This document shows, piece after piece, positions 8,957 to 20,151 of a stretch of 64,000 bases of DNA (position 1 is its first letter; each line of letters begins with the position of its first letter). Location of the stretch: NCBI GenBank assembly GCA_018806985.1, contig JADANN010000437.1, forward strand, positions 2,134,501 to 2,198,500, read 5' to 3'. Made by a program: the position numbers and the translations under genes. A model generated the notes under the pieces. That model was not told the DNA's origin and did not search any database. It worked only from the letters and a program-made list of their open reading frames with translations. This DNA comes from Angiostrongylus vasorum (Eukaryota; Nematoda; Chromadorea; Rhabditida; Metastrongylidae).

Positions 8957-10572
8957 TCAAACAGCAGTGTTGTTGCAGAGCGTTCCCCAGATGCATCTGC
9001 TATCATTTTTACCCCCGCATCCATCGCATGGCGTGCCATTCGTGTAGAGTGGAACACCAACATTGACGTGCCTAAATCATTGACAGGTCAGATCACAGAA
9101 AATCAGTCTGGTGTAGTATGATGACTTACGGTGACCCATATGCGCAGGCAAATGACACAGTGGGAGGAAGAGCGCTAGTGTTGCAGACGTGAAATGCACA
9201 TCCGAGTGTAGTCGTTGGCCCATTCATCACCTGGAAGTGCTCTGTACAATCAAAACATTATCAACAGGCGACTTGTAGTCTTTTAAAAGTGAAGTCAAAT
9301 CGACTATCCATCTTGTTTTCATACACCCGTAACTGGCTGACGATAGATGAATGGTTGCCTTATATCAATGTTTTAAATCATATGGTCAATAGTTATAGAA
9401 ATCCTGGTAAAACATCTTACAACTAGCCTGAAAGAATGGAATTTTTGATGTGTCGTTTACAGTTGGCATTAGGTTTTCTGGAGGGGTGTATGTTCCTATT
9501 CGGAGAAAGAAGGGCTTGGATTCATCATATGGAGCTCCTGTGGTCCACCACGCGTCCACAGCCTAAAAGGAGTAATGCTTACGTATCCATGAACAAATAT
9601 GTTGAACTCATTCACCTAGTCGCTGTTCAAACTTATGTTCTCAAGATTTGATAGTATTTGTAAGGGGTTCAAGAGAAATGTAATAAGGAATTTTTTAAAG
9701 ATCGGTTTAATTTGGCAATGATCTTGTTCTGGAATATTCTTGATGTTTTTTGGGGATAGAACCAGGTATCTTTTATAAGAACTAAAGCAAGATTCTCTCT
9801 AATTCACCTTAACTACGTGACGGTACTGGAGGACACTTCCACGGAAGGTAGCATTGTTGCTGCCGGCGTAATGGAAGTCAAGGATGCTTGAGTGGTTGCA
9901 ATTTGATTTGGCAATCTCGACAGCCTCATGCTCTAGCTTACAGTTGTATATCTATAAAACAAACAGAAAATCAACTTCTCGTCAATCAAATCAAAGGGAA
10001 AATGTTTCTTTTATGAAAACTTTTCATTACCAGATAGCTCATGTTGTCTGCCTTCGGGTAGTGGTCCAATCTCCCACTCGCCAAAAAATGATCTAAAAAA
10101 GCGCCATTGTTTAGAAGCAACTATGTGCTAATGGTAGTAATTCGGCCAGACATCGATGACTAATAGACGCTACAAGGCGCGTGTGGCGCAGTTGTTGAAG
10201 GCACCCCTACAACACACACATGGAATCAATCCCCGCGCCAATGGCCCACCAAGCCTTCCATCCCTCCCTCCGGGGGTCAGCAAATTGGTACCAGACTTGT
10301 CAGGGAGGATAGCAGCACTGGCTCGATACATCGGTAGGCTACCGCCAATCATTGCAAAGGTCACATATGCATTTAATCACTTCCAAACGATGCTGAGTGA
10401 AGTCGACTGCATGGCGCATCCGTCAGGGATTGATCTACGCCGAGAGCATTTATCCTTAATAGACTCTTGCGGGCAGTCAAATTATATTAGAAACAAACCT
10501 TTCTTAAGTTGTGTGTACGTGCAGCACCTTGTCTGAGAATCCTAGTCATAGTTGTTCCATTGCAGTCCGGTA
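8957..10572 (-). CDS. CAP-domain (SCP/TAPS, ASP-like) secreted protein, partial
   Basis: Six exons on the minus strand: 10572-10499, 10092-10031, 9951-9808, 9562-9461, 9239-9130 and 9071-8957 (stop TGA at 8957-8959). They encode about 200 residues with the features of a CAP domain in order: DCNGTTMTRILRQGAARTHN; FLASGRLDHYPKADNM; YNCKLEHEAVEIAKSNC; AVDAWWTTGAPYDESKPFF; HFQVMNGPTTTLGCA; then FACAYGSPHVNVGVPLYTNG with CDGC at the C-terminal cysteine module. Splice phases agree at all junctions except exon 1/2, where the GTTTGT donor gives the wrong phase and a GTTTCT four bases later would fit. The signal-peptide exon was not found; it should lie beyond 10572. Family knowledge: these proteins are extracellular and abundant in strongylid secretions. 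The usual GHFTQxxW motif is weakened (QVMN replaces QxxW), so it is divergent. A family A SINE sits in intron 1. Confidence 0.85.
10161..10464 (+). mobile_element. Family A SINE-like repeat inserted in CAP-gene intron
   Basis: The head GGCGCGTGTGGCGCAGTTGT and tail GAGAGCATTTATCC are intact. TAATAGAC flanks it at 10161-10168 and 10457-10464, extending to 11 bp with one mismatch. It lies within intron 1 of the CAP gene, antisense to it, 35 bp from the exon 1 donor. Confidence 0.85.
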
Positions 10573-10599
10573 CTTGAACGGCAAACAAGATATGTTCAT

Positions 10600-11228
10600 A
10601 ATGAATATATCCACATAAAGGCTAATGATAAAGAACTAATTGCGAAACGAATGGAAAAAAGGGAAGAACACTGACCCCATATTTCTTGGGAGATGCTGGA
10701 CTGGAATCCCTGGAACGACTGGATGAGATTCTTCTACATTGTTATCGAGACAAAACTGGTTTTTCAACAAAACACGTTGATTTCTTCATTAATAAATTTG
10801 TAGGAAAGACTAAAACTTCACGTACTTAAAAGAAGTTTAGCTCTATTTTTTATAAAAATATTTTTGGTTTTCATAGAGGGCTATTTCAATCTTGAACTTA
10901 AAATCTGAACTTTTATAATTTTTCCATGCAAGCGTGACTGTAGCACGCGGCGTGTCGCGACTGCGACAACAATACATTTGGGAGCATAGTCGCAACATGA
11001 TGGAGGAAATCCCCCTTTTTTCAATCGAATTCGTGTTCAAAATATAAGTGTTGACAACAAAGATGAGAGAAACTAGGTTCGGGAGCCCTAGGCACTCAGA
11101 ATTTTATCAGGACAGAGTTAAAAAACTTGCATCTGATTGGCAAAGATCTGCAAATCGTAATCTTCTTCGAGACAGTTGATACCACTCTAATCACTTTTCA
11201 TCTACTGCCTATTCTTTGGGCATGATGT
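10600..11228. other. Expected location of CAP signal-peptide exon; none recognised
   Basis: The CAP gene should begin on the minus strand beyond 10572. I looked for a Met plus a hydrophobic stretch ending in a donor and could not identify one. The rest is AT-rich without repeat landmarks. Confidence 0.35.
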
Positions 11229-11742
11229 GAAATATAACCACAGTGGTGCTAAGATGTTTGCAAAATTCCATACCGCAGGTATCTACGTGGTGTCGTACAC
11301 GTTATAACCCTTTCCGGGGGTAACGTGTTCACCACTACACCATGCGGTAACTTCTTTTCGTCTTTTTCCCAGCAGCGTTTTATAGATGCTATCAGAAATC
11401 ACCCGTCAATGGGACTGATCTGGAGAGAAAGACCTGAAAAAAATTGGCACTAAATAAAAAGTGATTACATTGCGATTTATACTACAGCTTCAGCTTAACT
11501 GGGTTCATTGCCGATTTGTGCTCCCCAGACTAATCCCGTAGACTGGTGGTGATTGCTGATAGCACCTATGAAACACGGCTGAGAGAAAGGCGAAACGGAG
11601 GACGTGCATGGTGTGGTGGTGAACACGTTTGCCCTCGGAAAGGGTAATAATGAGGTTCGATCCCCGCCAGAGACACCTGCGGTCTGGAGTTTTTCAAATA
11701 TCTCAGCATCATCCTGGTTATATTTCGCAGGTAACAGCGTTT
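11229..11742. mobile_element. Family C palindromic element, full form
   Basis: The left arm is in minus orientation, from GAAATATAACCACAG outward through reversed head CCCTTTCCGGGGGTAACGTG to ATCACCCGTCAATGGGAC. The middle is roughly 100 bp. The right arm runs from GATTGCTGATAGCACC through GTGGTGGTGAACACGTTTGC and GGTTCGATCCCCGCC to CTCAGCATCATCCTGG. The tRNA-like heads face the centre, so their Pol III-type promoters would point outward. Both outer ends end in the inverted GAAATATAACC/GGTTATATTTC pair. Confidence 0.78.
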
Positions 11743-11765
11743 ATTATCTAGGTCAAATACGGTTT

Positions 11766-12086
11766 GGATAGAATAGTGGTAATGAGGCGATCATCACGAG
11801 CACCGTGCTGGTTCGATCCCACTCCAGGCTCACCAAGCCTCTCATCCCTCGGGGGTTGTAAAAATTGCTACAGGACTTGTCTGGGGAAAAAATCACTTTC
11901 TGCAATCAAGTGGGAACCTCTAGCCAGGCTATATAATGAAAATCCCTCAAGCAGCAGCCGAACCTACACGTAAAGTTGGAACCCCTTCGTGGGTGATGGA
12001 TGCGAGAGAAACGAATCGAATGTGAGAAGTTGTGGAGCCCGCACAATAAATGTGAAAGAGATGTCGTATAAAATAAAAAAAATCAA
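11766..12086 (+). mobile_element. Family B SINE-like repeat
   Basis: The head GATAGAATAGTGGTAATGAG and B box GGTTCGATCCCACTCC are followed by AAGCCTCTCATCCCTCGGGG, the body ACTTTCTGCAATCAAGTGGG, CTCAAGCAGCAGCCGAACC, AATCGAATGTGAGAAGTTG, and an A-rich tail (AAAATAAAAAAAATC). Confidence 0.82.
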
Positions 12087-12329
12087 TAGTAACTGGCTGG
12101 AATGCGTAGGTTTAAACTTGGAAGAGGGCACTGCTTCCACATCGTACACATTGAAATGAATGCGTATCGCTGGTCATGTATTAAACATTGCTAAACGCAC
12201 CGCAACAAGAATGAGTAGAGCGAAGCTGTTCATCCTCGTGGAATGATTACCCACTGTAACCAGGCACTTTTATACGGACACAAATGGTACTTTTATGTCG
12301 TCTGACCTTTGCCGTACAATGGATGGCCT

Positions 12330-12830
12330 GATATTAGCTGATGGGGTGGTCAGAAATCTCATTTCCGCGTTTAGTTCATTTTGCGCTCTGTCATGTTACC
12401 GATTTTTTTGGTACGAACTGCATTCATCGGAAGGCACCAGAATTGGACACACATCCATATCTGAATGGAATTTTTTCAGGTATTCCATTTCACCTGGACA
12501 GTGGTGAAAACTGATCGTTTCGATGAGCACAAGGTTTTTCGGCTAAAACATTGAGACGCGAGAATTAAAACATAATGGAAGATATGGGCTTATACGTCCA
12601 TACGCGACTCCATTAACGGCCGTCATGACTTATGTACGGGTCATTCCTTTTCTGGCTGTTTATGTTGGCGCACGCAGCCGTTTTTCCCCAGTTCTTGTAA
12701 TCAGAGTCGATAGCCCCTACCTAGCACAGGTGTTTCGGCAGGCGTTTGACGGGAAAAGCTGTGTTCTGAACTTAAAAGTGAACAAAAAACTTCTCTCGAA
12801 CACGTCCATTGATCGGTAATTCCAATTGCA
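12330..12830 (-). CDS. Candidate exons of an unidentified cysteine-containing protein
   Basis: On the minus strand several short open segments follow acceptor-like sequence. One, after CTGTGCTAG near 12721, reads SDYKNWGKTAACANINSQKR then NDPYISHDG. Another, after CAATGTTTTAG near 12547, can be read in two frames: FHHCPGEMEYLKKFHSDMD before a GTAACATG donor, or EKPCAHRNDQFSPLSR before a GTGAAATG donor. The choice of frame and exon ends is unresolved and no family is recognised. Composition and cysteines suggest a secreted protein, but chance is possible. Confidence 0.22.
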
Positions 12831-12971
12831 ATTCATTATTGTTTATGCTTAAATCGCTATGAAGAATCATGGTTATTTTAGGGAATGGGTGGGTACAAAA
12901 ACATAGAAGTCGACTTTAGATAACCTGTAAAATGCTTCTAAAAGCTGGAATCATAGTGGCCATATGATAAG

Positions 12972-13284
12972 CCGTGCTACCATAAAGAATAAAAAAGATA
13001 AAGCTCTCGACGTTGATCAATCCCTGAGGGATGCTCCAGGCATTCGACTTCACTATGCATTGTTTGGAGGTGACTGGATGCATATCTGGCCTTTACAACG
13101 ACTCGAGGTGGCCTGCCGATGTATCGAGCCAATGCTGCTATCCTCCCAGGCAAGACTGGTACCAATTTTTCCCACTCCGGAACGATGGAAGGCTTGGCGA
13201 GTCACGGACGCGAGGACTGGACCCATGTGCGTAGGGCAGTGCGCCTTCGATCACTGCGCCACGCACCCTTACCGTACTATCATA
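12972..13284 (-). mobile_element. Family A SINE-like repeat with diverged 13-bp target-site duplication
   Basis: The tail is AGATAAAGCTCTCGACGTTG and the head CACTGCGCCACGCACCC. CCGTGCTACCATA at 12972-12984 and CCGTACTATCATA at 13272-13284 match at 11 of 13 positions around the element, consistent with an aged duplication. Confidence 0.78.
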
Positions 13285-14221
13285 TAGTAAATAATAGATA
13301 CGCACCATTTGTACCCATGGAGGGATAAAGCAAAGTCTCTTTTACAATTCACTCATGTTCGCATGTGCTCAAGTCCCCCTAGTTGTAGAAAAAATTACCT
13401 TCTGTTAAAAAAAGTAGCTAGTTGATAAAAAGCCGAAAATCAGACGTCTTCCCAAGCGACAGTGCCGTCAAACACTGCGCACGCGTTATGTGTCAAATAG
13501 ACATGGTGAGAAAGTGAGCTCAAATTGGTAATTTCCCGAACATTTCCATTTAAATGCTTAAATGTAAACGTGAAGAACATCTAAGGGTGTCGTTTAATTT
13601 AACACGAAAAATATCGTTATCCAATGATTCTAAGAGTGTAGGAATTTCAAGACCTTCCTTGAAACGAGTAGGTTTGGTTTCATTTTATATCAAGGGATTG
13701 TATCCATACATTGAACTCCCTCGCAAAATATCACACTGTGTCACACTGTCCCTTAAGTTAGCTTACAAGTCTAATTCCTTTCTTAAAAACTGTAGCCCTG
13801 AGGTAAAATGGGATTTGCATGCGTTTCTGAAAGTATAGGCGAACTGGAAATACCTTTTCAGAATTTCTTTTTTTTCAATAGGACATTCTAAATTTGTCCT
13901 TTTTCACATTTAGCGTGCAATAACCGCAGGGACAATGAATGTTGTGTAGAACTTCATAGTGCAAATTTGAGGAACAATAAGCCTTTCAAATGGAGCTTTT
14001 TTCAATGGCATTGTTCCCTTTTTGTTCGTTCTATGAGTGAGATTTGCAATTGTTGGCTTCATTTCGATAAGCGTTTGATAAGTGGTTTGTGGAAAGGTTG
14101 CAATTTGGTGTCGTGTTCATCGATACATACATTGATACTTGAATGGCCCTTACGAAACCCAGCGCATCTTCCATTTCTTTCTTTCCTTGGCGACCGTCGT
14201 CCATAGTGACTGTCCGTTATT
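13285..14221. other. No gene recognised; one 95-codon open frame
   Basis: The frame at 13554-13838 (plus) has a protein-like composition (for example LPRKISHCVTLSLKLAYKSN) but no domain I recognise and no clear start or splice sites. The rest is unassigned. Confidence 0.35.
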
Positions 14222-14605
14222 TTCTGTGCGATACTTCTTTCACATATGCTGTGCGGATCCCAGCAATTCTCACTTTCGATACATTTCCTCGCATGCAACA
14301 TCCACGGAGGTCTTCCAACTTTTTACGCATGGCTTCAGCTTACGCCTGAGGATTTTCCTTTCTTCATGAGTGTCGTTGAATGCTGATCGAGTCGATTCTC
14401 CCTGAAGTCTTGAGGTAGTCTGACTAAAAACGCTCCCACTTGGATTGCACAGAGTGATTTTTTCTCGGACAAGGCAGTTACCAATTTCCCTGACCTCTTA
14501 GATGTGAGAACCTGGATGAGATGAGGAGGGCAGTAGGGTCGAACCAGCACTAAGATCGTGATCATCGACATCACCGCCACTGTGCTACCCGCCCACTCGT
14601 AGCCC
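14222..14605 (-). mobile_element. Family B SINE-like repeat
   Basis: Read on minus: head GTAGCACAGTGGCGGTGATG, then the B-box region GGTTCGACCCTACTGCC, GTGCAATCCAAGTGGGAGCG and GTGGATGTTGCATGCGAGG, with the tail near AAAGAAGTATCGC. Plus-strand landmarks are GTGCGGATCCCAGCAATTCTC and CTGAGGATTTTCCTTTC. Confidence 0.78.
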
Positions 14606-14989
14606 ATTTTGAGCATCTGGCGATCTATCTTAGTGGCTATGAATGCATTTGGTTAACGTGAACCAAAAAACATGTATGCTGTTATTACAAGTAAATAAAG
14701 GATGTCGGCATTCACTCATGGACCAGTCTACCACTCTTGACGTTGACGTCTATCTGTGGTAGAGTTCTCTTTTTTCGTAGCATATCTCAATGATTGTTCC
14801 CATGTGAATTGTTGAAGGTCTGATAATTCTCAAAAAATCTGGATTGAACAATTCGGCTTGATGTTGTGTGGTGGTCGAGATCTCATAAGAGATCGTTCTT
14901 GCACTTTGTGGGTTGTGCATGGGAATTTCCACTCGAATGAAGTGTTATTTCATGTCTGAGCTCAATAAAAAAAGTACTCAGGAGTTAAG

Positions 14990-15850
14990 TGAAAAGGTGA
15001 AGGCGTTGCGCCCATCTTACTTGAGATGTAACTACACACCCCCAATCCGCTCTCTACATACGGCACAGCCATCCATATTACTTTCCATGTGCCTTGAACA
15101 CTCTAGGTACACATATAATGTTGTTCCTGTAATCGCAGAACCATGAGATTTAAATGTTTCCCTTTATTCCGTGGGTTTACCATGAACTGAATTTTATTCC
15201 GCATCTACCATCTCATCTTTTTTGCTATTTCACTGAGCTCATTGAGGATCTTATCGACTTCTGCGATATTCTTCGTAAAGACGAAGACATCGCTGTTAAA
15301 ACGAGGATTTCGTAGAAGTTTCTCATCAAAGCTTATGTCGTTTATCGTCCCATTCAAGCGACTTCATTTTCCATTGCAATTTTTAGTGAACAGCTTTGGC
15401 GTGGTGGTGTTCCTCTGACGGTCTCATTTATCCTATAGGAAAGATATGGGATCGCTGAAAGATCAGAATTTTGCATTAGATTGATTTCCGCTACAGTGAT
15501 TCCGTTCCTCATAAAATGTTCAAAACCGATGGAGAACACCATGAGTACTGCTGTAAAAATATGTTATTGTGAGATACACCACAAAACCATGAACGACCAT
15601 ATGTATTGTGAAAAGAGGAACGATGTTGACGAAAGATCACCTTCGATTTTTGCTGTGCTACATTTTGTGCTTCGAAGCAGTGGATCGAACCCACCTAATA
15701 GCAAACAAATGCTGATTCTGATATGTCGTCACTTGTTTTCATTAATCATATCTGAGACCTCCACCAAACACTTCATAATTGCTCGTTCTTCTGAAGACTC
15801 TGCCATCAGTAGGGTTGGAATTTCTACGTCGCTTTCATATGGCCGACGTT
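14990..15850 (-). pseudogene. RTE-like non-LTR reverse transcriptase, decayed
   Basis: Several frames of the minus strand together match the order of an RTE-type reverse transcriptase. An upstream SEERAIMKCLVEVSDMINEN segment is followed by INETVRGTPPRQSC (around the RGVRQGDP region) and SLEWDDKRHK. Next come RNPRFNSDVFVFTKNIAEVD (the position of the FADD catalytic box, here NSD) and NELSEIAKKMRW, then IQFMVNPRN and YLECSRHMESNMDG. Frameshifts, stops and loss of the catalytic Asp pair show it is dead. Identification is from the family's known motif order, not a database match. Confidence 0.62.
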
Positions 15851-15935
15851 GCGCAGTACGAGACCTATTCCGAAATTCGTTGCAATAGAATGAAGAGGTA
15901 AAAATTTCTTTAGTTATGCATAAAAAAATAAAAAA

Positions 15936-16880
15936 GGATAAAGCTCTTGGCGTTGATCAATTCCTGAGGGATGCACCAGGCATTCGACTTCATTAAGCAT
16001 CATTTGGAGGTGAGTGAATGCATATCTGGCCTTTACAATGACTCGCGGTGGCCTACCGATATATCGAGTCAGTGCTGCCACCCTCCCAGACGAGTCTGGT
16101 ACCAATTTGCCGACCCCGGAGGCATGGAAGGCTTAGGGAGCCATGGCGCGGGAATCGATTCCACGTGTGTTTGTTGCAGGGCGCCTCCGATGTTAATAAC
16201 TTAAGTTATGCATAGAAGAAGGAATTCATTGCATTATGCTTGACACATATCTTTTTTATGGGCAAGGTCGATCATACGAATTTTCTAACAGCTAAGGAGG
16301 TTCTAATTTTTTCTACACCTTTGTTCAATAGAAGACATTTCTTTACGGAGCGTTTCAAATACACAGACGATTTTAGCTTTGCTTGAATTCATTAACGAAC
16401 TTATTAACGAGCAATTGAATTTGTACCACTTTAGAAAATGACACCGCATAACAAATTCGTTACTTTTTCACTTAATTATTGTTATTTCAGCGATCGTCAG
16501 AACAAATATCTCCCACGCAGGTGCTCTTCTAAATGAATTCCTGAGGTGGGAATTAGATCGATTTAAGCACAATTTTTGGAATTACGATCCCTCTACAAAG
16601 CAGCCAGTGGCGCGTGTGGCGCAGTGGTTGGAAGCGCTGTGCTACACATATGTGAAATCGATCTCCGCGCCCATGGCCCACCAAGCCCTCCATCTCTCCG
16701 GGGTCGGCAAACTGGTACCAGACTCGTCTGGGAGGATAGCAGCACTGACTCGATATATCGGTAGGCCACTGCGAGTCATTGTAAGGGCAGGTATGCATTC
16801 AATCACCTCCAAACAATGCTTAATGAAGTCGAATGCATGGTGCATCCTTCGGGGATGATCAACCCCTAGAGCTTTATTGT
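15936..16880. mobile_element. Composite foldback element, copy 2 (reverse complement of copy 1)
   Basis: The left arm is family A, minus, head-truncated (15936-16188). The spacer is 16189-16608. The right arm is family A, plus, complete head (16609-16880). The spacer is the reverse complement of 6246-6660 with only a few substitutions and several 1-nt indels, mostly in homopolymers (about 98 percent identical by eye). The truncated arms of the two copies differ more (roughly 8 percent), and here both arms share variants such as GACTCGATATATCGG, suggesting homogenisation between arms. Confidence 0.85.
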
Positions 16881-17079
16881 TTATTCTACAAAGCAGATAA
16901 TCGATACGAGAAAAAAACCGCAAGGAACTCAGAACGATTTCGTGGTGTTCATTTAGAAACAAACGATTCAAGGTTTAAACCATTCGCTGACGATGAACGG
17001 CTTCGTCGCTGTTTTTTCTCCTATAGTTGCGGTACCCACGGATCCGCCTCATATGAGGGATTCCGATAGCCGGTTAGTC

Positions 17080-17880
17080 GTGAGGCTACGTGGCACGTCC
17101 GTAGGTGAGGTGACGGATAGGGGGTTAGTCGAGGACCAAAAGCGAACTTTGCTTCCCTGAGACGCGCCGATTTGGCACTTACTTTCTGTATTTGCTAGGC
17201 GTATTCATGCATGCGTGTGTGGGTGCGTTCTCGCTTATGCGGATCGTATTCTAGGAGTCAATTCGGCCAAAAGCCTGCAATCAAGTGACAAGAAAGTATC
17301 TGGGAGACGGTTAGGAGTCGCCTCCAACAAATAAGCTCCATGTCCACTCTGGGAGAGCCTGGCAAGCTACCCGTGAGTATACCCAGCGCCCATGTTCAGA
17401 GCCCAGCAAGCTATACGTGGGTATCAAAAAAATGGTAAAACAAACGGGCAAACGGGCCTCATTCTACTGATTCCGAAAGAGCCCCCCAATTCGGCAGCGT
17501 TGGGTAGGACAGAGTATGCTCGACGAGACCCTAGGGTGAGCAGAACCCCCTGGGCTACTCTTGCACACGACAGGGAAAAATGGAAGATTTACTGAGGCCC
17601 GCTCGAGTCACTCGACGATCAACAGGACTACAGGTGATACAGGTGACAGTTGCGGTACATCTGGTGACGTTTATTGTCATGGCAATAACATTTCGGGACA
17701 GTGTGGTAAAGTATTTTTTTAACTCCTTTAGAATTTCCGAAGCGGAAGTTTCTGATGGTTTCAGGTCGCCAGTCCTTTCTTTTGTTCTCAATTCCCCAAT
17801 TAGGCGCTACAGATCACCCGATCACGTAATGAGAAGGACGGACGGTCAAAAAGAACTGTAGTGTAGACTCCACGAGAATG
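17080..17880 (+). pseudogene. RTE-like retrotransposon remnant with C-terminal end and 3' region
   Basis: The frame ending at 17593 carries RRDPRVSRTPWATLAHDREK followed by WKIY and then, past a stop, GPLESLDDQQDYR. This is the typical C-terminus of nematode RTE-like endonuclease/reverse transcriptases (the R-x-HW-x-TLARDR-x-KW block). A related segment lies reversed at 27240-27615. The upstream 17080-17400 is unusually GC-rich with repeated GGTTAG and GTGAGGTGACGG words; it may be a leader joined to a 3' end by internal deletion. The 3' part after 17640 is shared in part with the other copy. Confidence 0.6.
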
Positions 17881-18494
17881 CACCTGTCCCCAAAAACGGT
17901 CACCTATACGTTGGGCGGACGTGCTCGTAAGCAAAGTTAATTGGTTGTACTCGCAGCTGGAGTTATTTTACATACCACGCTATGAGATTCGCAGTCGCCA
18001 CCATGCTTGAATCAAATCATCACCATGGACGACGATTGCAAAGGAAAGAAATGAGCCACAAATGTGCTGGGGTCGGCGCAACTCGTAAAGACGGACCGTG
18101 CAAGTATCCAAGTAAGTAATTCGACCTATACGTGGTTTCTCATTCTGAGTGTACTTTTTTTTACCATTAAGTGCTAGAATTCGGTAATAACACAAACACG
18201 AACCCAGTTAGGTGAAAAGGTTCAGTGAAGGCTACAAGAGGGTCCGTTTCTATTGCGATTGTGGGAGTTTAACGATCATCAATTTTGGCCGAACAGTGAC
18301 CACTCAGACGTTCCATTTAAGTTGAGTAAATCACCATTCCGACGAGTACCTAGTTCCCGTTCGCTGGTAGTTCCACTCGTGAGTAGCACGGTGAGTAGTC
18401 ATTTTGATCAATATGGTGTTTATTTATTTGTTAGCACTTGATTAGGGTTTTCCTTCCACCGAATTATTAAGTTATTTTTGAACAAAATACACCC

Positions 18495-18605
18495 AGGCTT
18501 TCAGGAAGACGAAACCGCCGAACTGTCAGCAATCGATCAGCAACACTAACAACAACACCAACAAGAATAACAACAACAGCAACAACAATAAGAACAACAA
18601 ACAAC
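18495..18605 (+). mobile_element. Penelope-like hammerhead remnant followed by (CAA)n tract
   Basis: AGGCTTTCAGGAAGACGAAA with CCGCCGAACTGTCAGC is a diverged copy of the hammerhead-like 3' motif seen at 62541-62582. It is followed by a CAA/AAC-rich simple repeat to about 18605. Confidence 0.55.
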
Positions 18606-18965
18606 AAAATTGTACCAACTTTACATTAGCTCAACAAGACCGGTTCGTAAGAATATATAAATAAACAACTCGAATATAAATACGTTTCAAAACAATATTT
18701 TGGAAGTATTGATGAAGTTTAGAGATTTTAAAGTTTTCAACGCAAGAAAGCCCGTGGCAGGCAAGAACGATACATTAGCTATCACCATCGAGTCCTACTA
18801 GGTCCAGTTTGCTGTTTTGATGTCATTTTCAAAACTTTGAGGCAAAGGCATAGAGGAAATATATACCGTTAGCGTTGTGGAGAAACAGCGAAAATTTTAA
18901 ACGGTATCCGTATATTCTCAAATTCTAGTGTTCTATATTAAAAATTAGTAAAACAGCGGACCCCT

Positions 18966-19335
18966 ATAGCAGCGGATAGCACAATGGTGATGGTGCCAAT
19001 CATAACGAGCACGATAAGGGCTCGATCATGCTACGGGCTCATCAAGCCTCTCATCCAGCCGGGGGTGGGGGAAATTGGCACGGGAATTGACCGGGAAGAA
19101 TGAGTTTTCGCAATCCCCCGGCTATCTCAGAACTCAAGGGAATAATCGACTCCACCGGCATTCTGTAACATTCAAGATGAAATGAAAATCCACAAACAGC
19201 AGCCGAAGCCACATGTAAAAGTTGGAAGGCTTTAGTGGACGATGGAGGCCAGGAAACCAATCGAATGTGAGAAGTACTGCAACTCGCACAGTATATGTGA
19301 AAGGCGACTCGTATATTTTTAAAAAATTCACTAGA
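18966..19335 (+). mobile_element. Family B SINE-like repeat
   Basis: The head GCGGATAGCACAATGGTGATG is followed by AAGCCTCTCATCCAGCCGGG, TTCGCAATCCCCCGGC, AATCCACAAACAGCAGCCG, AATCGAATGTGAGAAGTAC and the A/T-rich tail TATTTTTAAAAAATTC. A nearby second copy lies at 19652. Confidence 0.82.
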
Positions 19336-19651
19336 AGCTGACATATTTTGGTTTAAATTTGAAGGGACCCACTATTTTCGCACCTGAGTCACGTTGTTGC
19401 GCAAGGGTTAAGGAAGCAAATATTCATCTATCCTTATAGGTACCGGATTAATCCATGTCATATAGGTTCTCATTAACCACTGTAGAATTTGAATGAATGT
19501 TTAGAAGGCCTTGTAAAGACGATCATGAGTTCTAGATGTGTCCATCTTTTCCTATTTTGGTGACACTGGGAGTGCTGAAATTCTTGTTGGGCAGATGCCG
19601 GAAGAGATATCACTACTACTTCGGCAGTAATCGAATTATTCGTTTTAAGCT

Positions 19652-20022
19652 ATTTGATTGCGGAGAGCGCACTTCAAAGTGGTAGTGATGTCGGTCATCA
19701 CGAGCATGGTGCTAGTTCGATTCCGCTCCGGGCCCACCAAGCCTCTCATCCCTCGGGGTTCGGGAAATTAGTACAGCACTTGTCCGGGAAAAATCACTCT
19801 CTGCAATCCAGGTGGGAACGCTCCAGCCCGGCTATTTCAGGTCTTCAGGGAGAATTGCTCGAGCAGCATTGTACGACATCCAAGATGAAATAAAAATCCT
19901 CAAAGCAACCAGAAACCACAAGTACAAATTGGAAGATCTTCGTGGAAAATGGAGACGAGCAAAGGAATCGAATGTGAGAGGTGCTGGGACCTGCACAGCA
20001 GACGTGAAGACAGATCAAAAAT
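19652..20022 (+). mobile_element. Family B SINE-like repeat
   Basis: The head GCGGAGAGCGCACTTCAAAG and TAGTGATGTCGGTCATCACG are followed by the B box AGTTCGATTCCGCTCC, CTCTCTGCAATCCAGG, GAAATAAAAATCCTCAAAGC, AATCGAATGTGAGAGGTGC and the tail AAAATAAAATAAATAAATAAG. One of the best-preserved copies. Confidence 0.84.
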
Positions 20023-20151
20023 AAAATAAATAAATAAGCAAAAAGCTTGATATAAAGTTAGTTTTTGCTAATCAATCCTGATGTTTTCTTTGTATGAGGC
20101 AAAGTATCGAACCGCCGTCTATCCCATGTAACCACCACCCTACCTCAACTG

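Noticed and set aside
19654..20024. Open frames in family B copies (for example SLQSRWERSSPAISGLQGEL)
   Set aside because: Same explanation for family B; frames are not conserved between copies and lack splice structure.
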